Part shown: in pieces, positions 24,694-34,874 of the stretch
Position numbering within the stretch: position 1 is the first letter of the stretch
Layout of the letters: every line of letters begins with the position of its first letter
Source: Rhytidiadelphus loreus
Lineage: Eukaryota > Streptophyta > Bryopsida > Hypnales > Hylocomiaceae
DNA: 64,000 bases
Reading direction: 5' to 3'
Assembly: GCA_947034895.1 (NCBI GenBank)
Contig: OX344761.1
Location: 89,603,447 to 89,667,446, forward strand
The notes under the pieces: generated by a model
Seen by the model: only the letters and a program-made list of their open reading frames with translations
Databases searched by the model: none
Told to the model about the DNA's origin: nothing
Translations under genes and position numbers: made by a program

Positions 24694-26515
24694 GTTTTTT
24701 TAAATTTCATTTTATGATATTCTTGAAATGCAAGCACTCCAAAACACCAGTGCTTACTAGAATAGACGCCCGGTATGCTTATCACTGTATTGGACGAGAA
24801 CTTCTAGCCTCTAGGTGTAGATATTTGCCTAAAAACATCATTTTTTAGTGTCGAGCATTCCTGCTGGTGTACCACATGGACGTCGTAGTTCTGTAATTTT
24901 GAAGAATCAGACCATGATAGTAGTGTGCATCTCACCTTTCAGGAAATTCGGTGATGTTTGGTAACTCATTTTTGTTCTAAAGAAATGGCGCATTGTCAGG
25001 AGCCGTAAAATGACAGGTTGATGTTTTAATGTCATCTTTGTTAAGTTAGACAAGACTGAACTGAAGATCCAAGGCTCAAACTTCAACAATTCAAAACTTG
25101 TTCATAGCTTTCTCAGATGTCTAGAAAACACATATTTTTATGCATTCAAAATCTACTGACGAGGGGCAACATTTAACATTTCCATTCTAATAGTGAAAAC
25201 CGATCCTTTTGGGGGGTGGATTGCACCATTTCCAAATAAATCTCTATTTTCTGTCAAGATAAAAGTTATCTTTTTTTGCAATAAATTTTCCGTTTCTAAT
25301 TAAAATGTGTATGAAGTTGCAAAATTTGGATGAAAACATGCAGGAATATACTTAATTGAAAAATGTTTTTGTTTCAAAAGATGGATGAATGTAGAAATAC
25401 ATTCACCAAATTTTACTGAAAGTAATTGCCATCTTGGCACTTTTTCAAAAAGTAAAAAACTGACCCGGTGAAAACCACTTAAGCAGCTGAACCACCAGAA
25501 TGGGTTCCCACTCTCATTTATGGTATTGGACAAAGTCTGGAAAAAATAATGTTGATACTTCTCTTGTTCGTTTTTGTTCTATGATACTTAGCGTAAACAA
25601 AGTAGGCAAGTAGAACATGTCAAGACGCCTCAAACAAACTCCGATAATTTCTCAACAGTTTGTTTCGTTCAACGTCATATCTTCTCACAAGTGATCTGTC
25701 TTATCACTCCTCTCAGTAACACACACACTACACACTTGTCTGGAACCATAGCATGTCAGGCATAGCAATCAGGTAACGATACCCAGAAACAAACGTTAGA
25801 CTGGTTGCTCAATAAAACATAGGGAACATACTGTTCATTAGGTTCAAAGAGTTCAAACATCGCTGTTGACTTATTATAGAAAGCATTGAAAGTGTAACCA
25901 TAACTGTAAATACTCCGTAAAGGACAGTAAGATGCTGAGAGAAATGAAAAAAATTGAAAGATCAGTGGCAATATTTCAGATTCACCGGTACTAGCATGGA
26001 AGTAATAAATAAAACATCCACCACACCCCAAGTTTCTATTGAACTTGCATATCAAGCAACATACCAAGCCTGTTAAACTTCTATATACAATACCAAGCCC
26101 TGCGAACTTCCGTAAAAGCGATATACCAAGTTCCTGTAACATATCAAGAAGAAAATGAAGAAATAAAACTTCAAGCTATGTTACCATTTTAACTTCCCAA
26201 ATATCTTTACAGAGAAACGAATTAGTAGATAGCCAATCTCATGGCACATATTAAAATTTACAATGCCAGGAACTCTCTCACCTGCATTAAAAATAACACC
26301 CAGAAATTGTTATTGTTGAATAGCTACCAGAAAAGGAAACAACACCCTTCACACATCTCTTCCTTTCTATTTTTCTGTTAGGACTCAGTTCTACACGTGT
26401 GGCGGAACTCCACCAACAGGAAATCTTGGTACAACTGTTTACAAAACTCACGATTTCTGTTATCTAATCTCAACACTCATCTAGAAGAGAAAAGGCACAC
26501 AGGTTTTTCAAGTTG
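24694..26515. other. Intergenic region between RRP17 and RNF10 3' ends
   Basis: This lies between convergent genes. It probably includes both 3' UTRs and a dispersed repeat at 25210-25460. No coding sequence is supported; a 128-codon leftward frame at 25756-26142 has no domain features and reads like UTR. Confidence 0.55.
25210..25460 (-). repeat. Dispersed repeat, copy 2 (inverted relative to the MLO intron copy)
   Basis: The reverse complement of this stretch follows 7821-8075 block by block, including ACTTTTTGAAAAAGTG, ACATTCATCCATCTTTT and AGAGATTTATTTGGAAATGGTGC. It ends in a C-rich run, as the other copy does. Confidence 0.7.
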
Positions 26516-29032
26516 TCAATAGCGCCTGCCTCCTGCTGTAGAAAGTAAGACCATCGAACCTTTCTTGTTCTTCCTACCACTCTTCCCTCCTGAAACATTA
26601 ACCTCTTCCGGATTGGATTTGGAAGGAGCCTGTGCTTGAATAATATCTGCAAACGACAAACTGGATGGTCCTTGACCACTTGATTCCGCCTTCGTGACAT
26701 TAGAGCTTTGCCTAGAGGATGAGCCCCATGGAGAGGAAGGAACTGACTCCACAGGGGTCAATTGCGGCGCATCGTAGGCAGAGGCATATCCCATTTTCGC
26801 AACATTCGAAAACAACGAACGGCTGTCACTTGGTGGACTTGCAGTCACGACCGTTGTTGTTTCCTCAAGCTCAAAATCATTGCTTACAGGGTCCTCCATC
26901 TGCAGCGATTGCATATATGCGACAAAGTCAGCAGGAGATGGAGCCCGAGGTTGTGAAGCCGCCATCGAAGCTGCCAGGCGCTCCTCCTTGGCCTTTTCAA
27001 CCTTTTCCTGCTGAATGACTCGTCGACGTCTTTGCTGACGAGTGCGAATCTCCTCAGAAAAGGGTATAAATGCGTCCGGGGGTAGCATCTCACTCAAGTC
27101 CACCTCACATAACCAAAAGTGGGCTGTCAATGGTAGGTGGCTAAGGTATCGGTATCGCTTCCTTGTCCCCTCCGTCTGCGTGACAGATTCCAATTCTACA
27201 ATATCTGCCTCAATACTTGAAGGCAACGACTCGTAATCCCCATAATGTTGGAGCAAAGCTTTCATGTTGAGGGGATGCAGGATCAGAAACTGCCCATCAG
27301 CAGACTGGTAAAATGTGTACGCATCTGACTCGTCCTGATCTCTTTTCACATCCTTCTGTTTCCTATCAGCATCAACAACGGGATCCTTGGCCTCCATAAC
27401 GAGATCCTCCCAATCTGATGGACTCCCCACATCGCTTTCCTTCTCTACAGCGACGTATTCATCTAGTTCCGGAGCACTCTTTTCTGTCTCTTGTTCTACT
27501 CCCTTCTCAGAAGCACGACTTTCTAAATCATCTGCAAAAGCATTTTCATAAACCCAACCCGCTTCCTCTTTCAATTTGGTCATAGCGGCTTCCGTTTGAG
27601 CAGCTACATCGGTCACCTTGTTCCCACCTGGCTGCCGTTTGGACACTGCATTCTTTGCCAGATTGACATCCACTGGAACAGACTCCAGTTCTCCGCCATC
27701 TATACTGCTCAGAGACTGAGCTAAGCTGCCTTCTGCCGACTTATGGAACCCTGACTTTGGCTGCGCAACAATTCGCTGTCGCACTGGAGGACTGCTGGAC
27801 AGAAAGTCCAACGTACGGTGCTCCGTCCATGCTACCTTCCGCTGATGTAGCTGATCAATAGCCTCGTACACATACGGGAGGACATCCAGATCCTCACCCC
27901 CATGATTCTCGGTCCGAGAAGCCCATGCAGTAAGTTCCGCCACAGCAATGTCCGTGACATGCTCAGTTTCAGAAGTGAGGGTGAACTTTGAGTAGAGATG
28001 GAACTGGCCTTCTTCACTGTACGCTAGCGCACCCAAGGAGCCCTTGCTCTTCTCGAAAGGAGTTATGGAGTTTTTGGCACGCGTCAGCAGGTTGAACTTC
28101 ATGAAATCACCTGGACGGTACTGCTGCACTGAGCTGATGACCACGGTTCGCATCTCCTTCACAGATATCATGGCGAAGCAAAGAGGACACTTCTTCCACG
28201 GATCTCCGCGCTGCTCGCCCAGCATGAAGTAATGTAAGATGCAGGGAAAGCAAAAGATGTGCCCGCATGAGGTTATCTGGGGACATAACGGAGGGGTGTC
28301 GAGACATATGGGACACTGCACTGGCACTGGAGCTGTCACATTCACAGCAGCAACATCTTCCCACTGTAGCATCTTGTCGGGATCGCTTGCATTGAGGATG
28401 TAGTCGCCCAAGTCAGACACCAGGAACCGAAAGTTCGCTTGCAAAAAGAGTTCCTTATTGTAAGGCTGCGCCCGCCTTTGTCTTCGAGAAGGAGGTTGGT
28501 GGGATCGTGGAGGGGGCCGCACAATGGGATCATACTGGAAATTCAGAAGATGGTTGGCCCTCAAACTTTGGTTTTTCTTACCCCCAGGTGGGGTAGAACC
28601 CACGGCACCACCACCATCCTGCAAAGATTTTGCGGATCCATTTCTGGATGGAGAAGCGGTAGCCTTACCTGCCTTTATATTGACATTGGTCACACTTCTG
28701 TTATTATGATCGGTTTCATGACGGCCCTTTCGCCCTCCTGATCCCGAACTCGACCCAGCGTTATTGAAGACGTCTTGGTCAATTGGGTCTCCCACATGGA
28801 AAAACGACGCTGAGGCTGAAGGAATTGGCACGAACTCTTTAGCAAAAGGGTTGAGCTTTGGGATTTGTTCCTGGGCTGCAACCTCAGATTCCTGGCCATC
28901 CTTACTACTCCCAAAGTGTCCACTCCCATCAAAGTGGACACTGCCTCCTGCAGCTCCATGTCTTGAAGATTTGTCTCTAAATTGTTGTCGAGGTGCAGAC
29001 GACGGTGCTACAGAGGTAGACGAGCTGGACAT
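26516..29032 (-). CDS. RNF10: RNF10-family RING-type E3 ubiquitin ligase with PAM2-like motif
   Basis: RNF10 (yeast Mag2) ubiquitinates 40S ribosomal proteins during translational stalling and ribosome quality control. This intronless 838-codon gene matches the family in length and layout. The N terminus is low-complexity. A basic segment NFQYDPIVRPPPR lies near 165. A C3HC4 RING has ligands C240, C243, C256, H258, C261, C264, C282 and C285. The conserved block around LHPLNMKALLQHYGDYESLP and HLPLTAHFWLCEVDLS is present, then RTRQQRRRRV and a Ser-rich tail ending in a basic KSGRKNKKGS stretch. Residues about 59-69 read KLNPFAKEFVP, a good match to the PAM2 motif that binds the MLLE domain of poly(A)-binding protein. 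All RING ligands are intact. ATG 29032 gives a typical Ser-rich start. A 5' UTR intron is possible. Confidence 0.92.
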   Translation of the reverse strand: MSSSSTSVAPSSAPRQQFRDKSSRHGAAGGSVHFDGSGHFGSSKDGQESEVAAQEQIPKLNPFAKEFVPIPSASASFFHVGDPIDQDVFNNAGSSSGSGGRKGRHETDHNNRSVTNVNIKAGKATASPSRNGSAKSLQDGGGAVGSTPPGGKKNQSLRANHLLNFQYDPIVRPPPRSHQPPSRRQRRAQPYNKELFLQANFRFLVSDLGDYILNASDPDKMLQWEDVAAVNVTAPVPVQCPICLDTPPLCPQITSCGHIFCFPCILHYFMLGEQRGDPWKKCPLCFAMISVKEMRTVVISSVQQYRPGDFMKFNLLTRAKNSITPFEKSKGSLGALAYSEEGQFHLYSKFTLTSETEHVTDIAVAELTAWASRTENHGGEDLDVLPYVYEAIDQLHQRKVAWTEHRTLDFLSSSPPVRQRIVAQPKSGFHKSAEGSLAQSLSSIDGGELESVPVDVNLAKNAVSKRQPGGNKVTDVAAQTEAAMTKLKEEAGWVYENAFADDLESRASEKGVEQETEKSAPELDEYVAVEKESDVGSPSDWEDLVMEAKDPVVDADRKQKDVKRDQDESDAYTFYQSADGQFLILHPLNMKALLQHYGDYESLPSSIEADIVELESVTQTEGTRKRYRYLSHLPLTAHFWLCEVDLSEMLPPDAFIPFSEEIRTRQQRRRRVIQQEKVEKAKEERLAASMAASQPRAPSPADFVAYMQSLQMEDPVSNDFELEETTTVVTASPPSDSRSLFSNVAKMGYASAYDAPQLTPVESVPSSPWGSSSRQSSNVTKAESSGQGPSSLSFADIIQAQAPSKSNPEEVNVSGGKSGRKNKKGSMVLLSTAGGRRY

Positions 29033-30945
29033 GAAAAGCTTGCAAAATACCTGAGCCCCTTGAGGTGCGCTCCTTCTCCACGAACCACGCTAACGTACAA
29101 CGTGATGTTGTTCAGCTCCTAGATATGAACATCAAGAATCCTGAAGCATCACAAGCCCGAACTCTTCCCAATTATAAAGTGACCCCAAAGCTTGCATGAT
29201 TCCCAGAAAACCAATAATCAGGGCATGTCTCTCCAACTTTTAGTGTTTTAAAAAGCAATTACCCCCAAATATGCGGAATGAGGGTAGCGGAATTATAATA
29301 TAAACAGAGAAACGAAGTCACAGTCCCTCTCGACAATTTGTTAAACCAGTGAGCACTGCAATACGCTCAAACCTCTTTAAGTTTAACCCTATTCAACGCC
29401 CAAATCCTTTCTCTATCCTTTTCTTTCATTTTTTGCTTATATCTTTGTCCAAGTATAATACTTGCTTCAATTTCCAATTGGTCATACGGAAGGTTGCTTT
29501 TTGAAGATTCAAGAAATCCTTTGGATAAATGAGAAGTTATTTGGACCCAAAGTACTCTATTCATCATTTACAATATGGAATTTAGGATGCAAAGGGAATA
29601 GGGTTAAACTTACCACCTGGGATCCCAATTTTTTCAATGAGATAGTTTGAATGTGTGACAAGTGTGGTACAGTCAATGATAGTGTAGTGCAGAATATTCC
29701 AGGATATCGATTTAGAGAAAGTCGTAATAAAAAAGTTGCTTGTGTAATAGATGCTTGTGGCTGAGTCTCCTGGTTCCTATGCTCTTGCCATCAAGATGTA
29801 GGTTGGTTTTTTTATATCATAATTCAATACCCCTCATTTTCTTCAATTTGCAGCACACTGGTGCCTTCGAAAAAGAAACAAGCAAAACGTACTCAAATAT
29901 GTATACTCCTCATAACGTATGTGCAGAATCTCTTTCAAGCCGAGCCCAGGTAATTGCAAAACTAACAGCACAACACATAACCTGAAACATACCAGCTCAA
30001 TTTTTAATTGCCCTAAGCATACAAACCCCCTCACCGAACGCCAAGAAACACACCTGCAAACTCTTTGAAATTGCCAAAACACACACCCTGAAAGATGAAC
30101 GATTCATGCTCTAGAAACGAGCAGTTGATTTAAAGTAAAATTCAATGCAGCCAAATTGTATACCACCAGAATCGCCATGTGTTGATCAAAAGGCCAAAAA
30201 GTCGGACAAACGAAAATCCTCACATGACGACCCCAAATTGGCCTATTCGGTCCTAGAAGGAATTAAGGAAGAGTTTATACACCTTGCGTATGGAGAAGCC
30301 ACACACGCGCCTCCAAAACACGCCGCTCGCCAATGCACACCTCACCGAAAACCCTAGAAATTCGAAACCTCGATATCCCTCACGCCAATCAACAATCCAT
30401 TCACTGGTTCAAATCGTGCGGCTCCAATCTCCAATCCTCCAAACCCCTGTCCACACAGCAAGAAATAATCGATCAAACCCCAATTTAGCAATCTCACTAC
30501 CGAAAACCAAACCCTAAACGAATGATGGCTCGAATGATGCGCAGAGATGAAATAAAAGAGGCGTGAAGATCGAAGTGGCGAAGATTGTTTGGGTTGAAGG
30601 CGGCGACTGTCGACTTACTTGCATGTGTGCTCCGTCCGAGAATGTGAGAAAATGTTGTGAGGGGGTTTGTCCGAGGTTTGGAGATTAGTCGCAACAGGTG
30701 CGAGACGAAGATGCGAACGGATCGTTCATTTTGTTCCCAAGGGGGAGCGGTGTTTTTTGTGCACACGTGTTTTAACTTTAGGGCAATTTTTTTGGAAAAA
30801 AATTCTTATTATTCTAAAAATAGATGCTAAAATTATAGGAATTTTTTTCATTGTTTTTTAAATTAGAAAATTATTCTATTCTAAACACTCATCAAATTAT
30901 ATTTTCCAAAAAATAGATATTCAAATAATGATTATTTTGTCCTAT
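29033..30945 (-). promoter_or_regulatory. RNF10 upstream region with probable 5' leader exon and teloboxes
   Basis: No coding gene is supported. The DNA is AT-rich near 29100-30100 and GC-richer at 30140-30770. Read leftward, the GC-richer part holds a telobox (TTTAGGGTTT, complement of 30509-30518), another TAGGGTTTT at about 30348-30356, and a consensus splice donor (AAGTAAGT) near 30615-30625. This suggests an untranslated first exon for RNF10 with an intron of about 1.5 kb, but no acceptor was fixed. Past 30780 the sequence is AT-rich up to the CACTA end at 30946. Confidence 0.35.
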
Positions 30946-31156
30946 CACTACAAAAAATTGGAGATATAAATGACTACAAAAATTACTACAATGCAGTCAT
31001 TTTGGACAAGAATGACATAAAAATGACTTGGGACCTAGAGTCATAGTAGACAAGTCATTCTTTAAATGACTGCGATTGTATTATCACCATTCATGATTGA
31101 TTTGGATGAAGAAAGGATGATTGAGTCTACGTGGCTGATGAGGTGGACGACTTGTT

Positions 31157-33569
31157 ATGAACGAAGATGAATTTGAGAAGTTCACTAGGTGCATTGAGTC
31201 ATTGAAGATGCCAAGCGGGTACTCTTCAAATTTTGGCAAGTGCATTAGAAAGAAAAAATTTGGAGATCTGAAGTCCTATGAATACCATGTGATGATGCAA
31301 CAAATGATGCCACTGGCACTTCGAGGGCTCATGGCTCCCAGTCCTCATTTGGCGGTCATGAGGATGTGCAAGGTATTCAGACATCTGTGCACAAAGGTTT
31401 ACAATCCAGTTGACTTTCCATCACTAGAACGCAATGTTGTGGAAAGCACTAGAAGAAAAACACGTCCGGCACAACCAACTACTATGCAACTAGTGCCCTA
31501 TGCAACTGTCATGCAACTAGTTTCCTCTCTATTTGCACAAAATCTAATGTAGTTGTTTTGTGTCATTGTTTTACAACATTCATTCATTGTTTTAGTTGCA
31601 AAGTAGTCATTCTATAGTTGCAAAAAAAGACTAGGAAACAATTAGTGTCCTATGCAACTATTATGCAACTGTAAAATGACCATAGTTGTTTCCTAGTTGT
31701 ACGCTAGTTGTTTCTTAGTTGCACTCTAGTTGTTTCCTAGTTGCTTTTAAAGTTCATTCCCATTTGTGTTATATCAATTGACTCATATCAATTGTAAAGA
31801 GTACCATTAGATTGAACATATAAGACTTGTAAGTTGTTATAGTCTTATGTAATGAATTCTTTTGATAGAATTCTAAGATTTCTATAATTTGTGGGTTTCT
31901 ACAATTTGTAGATTTTGTAGATAAGAATTTAAAAAATAATTAAAATTCAAGAAATTTTATAATCTAGGAAATTGAATTTTGAAATCTAGGAAGAAGGTAG
32001 ATCTGAAAATTTGAAATCTACAAATCATTGAGATTTATATTTTAAAATTTACAAATCTACAAGTTGCAAGCAAATTGCAAGCAAATTGCAAGCAAGTTGC
32101 AAACAAGTTGCAAGCAAGTTGCAAACAAGTTGCACACAAGGATGAAGTTCTTTGTATGGTGTCGGATGACAAAAAACCTTGCAACTAGACTGCAACTAAT
32201 GCGACTTGTCCACTGCAACTACAAACTCTACATTGTCACCTAGTTGCAAACGTCCTATGTAACTACAAAATGAGTTGCATACTGTAGTTGCAAAACCCCT
32301 CATTTTCTTCTAGTGAAGTATGGCATTGTTGGAGATCGAGTTCCCACCTTCCTTTTTCGACATAATGATGCATCTTCCCTACCATCTTGCGAAGGAGCTA
32401 GCTAGATCTCCATGGCTCAGTGAGTATTAGATGGATATATCTAGTAGAGCGGTACATGAAAATGTTGAAGAATCACGTCTAGAATATAATACGATCTAAA
32501 ACATGCATGGTAGAGGGATACTTAATAGATGAATGCATCCACTTCATTACAAAGTACCTCTATGGATATGAGACCACTCAAAGACGTGTATGGGATAAGG
32601 ACAAAGAATATGGAGATGCTGAAGAGGTTCTCCAAGGTGTAGGCAAGCCATACATAATGAGCCCAAAACTCCACGACGTATGTGTTGGCGAATGTTGCCA
32701 GTATGCAAGATTTTCATACATGAGTTTTTCTTCCTAGCCTGTATATGTGATGCATTGTTGTAGAGAGTTTAAGAATTGGTGAACTCATAGTGTGCGAGGA
32801 GGCCATGCTGAGGTCCAAATGCGTAGTAGTGCAGAAGATGTACTAGAGTCATATGTCAACTGTGACTTTTGTTAAATGACTGTAAGACAACTTGGAGATG
32901 ACCAAGTTTGAGTCATTTTGAAATCACCGCATTGGATTGTTGCCTACATCGACCATCTAATGCCACAAAACAAGCTATCTTTACGCTTTTTTGGATGTAG
33001 GAAGTGGACAATTGAAGAAGCAGAAAATCCCCACACATCGGCACTAGCAGATTGGATTCAGAGTATTGTACGAGATTCTGAGTTGGATTTGACGAACCTA
33101 GAGAATATGGATTGCTTGCTCCTCAAAAAGAAGCCATCACAAAGAGCCACGCAGTATACACACATCACTACCTTTGGAAACCACTTCCAAGTGGAGGATG
33201 AGACAATGATACAGTTAGTGAGCTACAATAGCAAGGTCGCTTGTAGTTCCAATTGCCATCAGACAATGAAGGTGAAGTAGTAGTGAACTATGAGTCTTGA
33301 AGGACATATTGGAGTTGGAATATGGTGCACTACATACAAAGATCATTCTATTGCAGTATGAGTGGGTAAAGACAAAAGACAACTGCGGGAATCCCACTTG
33401 CACGAAAAACAACTCCAAGTTCTTTATAGTGAACTTCGGTCACAAATTGCCTCACATGGTGGATCCCTTCATTTTTCCTAGCCAAGTCACACAAGTTTTT
33501 TTCTTAGATGTTGAAGAAAGACTTGGTTGGAAAGTTGTACTTCGCAAAGAGGCAAGAGCACGATGCTAG
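31157..33569 (+). pseudogene. CACTA transposase remnant (DUF4218 and DUF4216 regions), interrupted
   Basis: Segments at 31157-31446 (GYSSNFGKCI, SYEYHVMMQQMMPLALRGL), 32316-32737 (EFPPSFFDIMMHL, YLIDECIHFITKYLYGYE) and 33297-33569 (LQYEWVKT, DPFIFPSQVTQVFFLD) are in the order of the DUF4218-DUF4216 end of TNP2 transposases. An 869-bp insertion splits the first block. Across the insertion site, counting one copy of the AAG duplication, the reading frame continues. Further stops and shifts occur downstream, and the catalytic region is missing altogether. It is non-functional as a transposase. Confidence 0.75.
31447..32315. mobile_element. Small non-autonomous element, CACTAGAAGAAAA ends, AAG target duplication
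   Basis: The 869-bp element begins CACTAGAAGAAAA and ends TTTTCTTCTAGTG. It is flanked on both sides by AAG (31444-31446 and 32316-32318), a perfect 3-bp target duplication inside the DUF4218 coding remnant. The interior is non-coding and rich in short TAGTTGCA/TGCAACTA repeats, with a local tandem of CAAGCAAGTTG-type units at 32061-32137. In reverse complement it is collinear with the left end (about 34265-34385) and right end (about 48990-50021) of the large element, lacking everything between. Confidence 0.8.
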
Positions 33570-34874
33570 GTAGTAGACACAAGAGACGCCTTCATTAGTA
33601 CTACTATGGAGAGTGTAGACATGAGTGCTCCGTAAAGGCTTCCAATTCCATTAGAGATAGTAAATCTTGTTGGAGCCATCGAACTATTAGTGCAGGAGAA
33701 TCTATTAGCACTAGAGGAATATTAGCTTAGTCGTCCACCATTTTTCTATGACTTGAAGGTAGAGTCATACAATCATGAGTAGTCATTGTGTAGTGACAAT
33801 TTACTTGCATTGCACCACCCTAAATACGCCAAACTCGCTTTTTGTATTTAATGTACCATACCCTGATTTACCTCATGTGCATTGCATTTTAAACCCTTAG
33901 TATAGTAAAAAATGGCTACTAAAGTAGTCATACTTCCCTTCACTAGTCACCGCACTTCCTCGTCTTATATTGCCTATAGTCGCATCTAAGGACTATACAC
34001 AAGGAAGTTTTACCCAAGTGGGCAAAGATCTGCCTAGTAGAAATTTTAAAAACAGTCATTTGCCTTTTGCAAGTAATGACTAAGTAACAACATTGTTACA
34101 CTGCAACACCTCCTCCGTTGCAAAGTCCGACTACGTACTATTGGAATTTGACTACTGAAGTCATTTTGTAGTGGGTGTAGTCGCGAACCAGGGAGGCGCA
34201 ACACACCTGCATCCACATCAACACAACGCTTTCCACATCAGGATCTCGGTGAGTCATTTTAATGCACTAGAAGAAAATGAGGGATTTTGCAACTACACTA
34301 TGCAAATGGTTTTTAGTTGCATAGGACATTTGTGACTAGTTTGCGACTGGTGATAATTTGGAGACTTGTAGTTGCAGCGGTGCTAGATTGTGAGCCTGCG
34401 AGCACGAGCCCAAGAGCGGTGAGCAGGGGTAATGTGAGCGGTGAATTCAGAATTAGAAAAATCAGAAGAAAAGACAATTTTGGGCTCTAAATAGACCAAA
34501 TTTTATAAAATTTGTGGTCAATTACTACTTTTAGGGTTTAGGGTGACTATTACTGTGGACCTATAACCGTGGAAGTATTTAGGTGTAGCGATTGCTACGG
34601 ACATATTACTAGGGACTTGTAATCATGGTTTAGGGTGAATATTTGTAGAATTTATTATTGTCGGTATGAATTCAAATAGTAGGGTACACGTTATAAAGAC
34701 AAAGCACAAGAGTATATTAAAATTGATATTGATATTGTAAATAGTTTGTACTGAGTACATTTCCAAATTATAATATTCACACAAACAGAAAGTGATCATG
34801 CTGGAGCTATACCTCTAATTTCAGTCTACAATTTCAAAATTTGAAATACCAATCTCTGAAGTACTATTGGTCTT

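Noticed and set aside
30405..30440. GGTTCAAATCG resembling a tRNA B box
   Set aside because: No acceptor stem or A box at the right distance could be built around it.
30145..30766. Small open frames on both strands upstream of RNF10
   Set aside because: No family features; better explained as the RNF10 leader and promoter.
34141..34173. TTTTGTAGTG at 34164-34173 as the right end of the outer CACTA element
   Set aside because: It matches the left end for only about 10 bases with no target duplication; the end at 50349 matches 15 of 16 bases.
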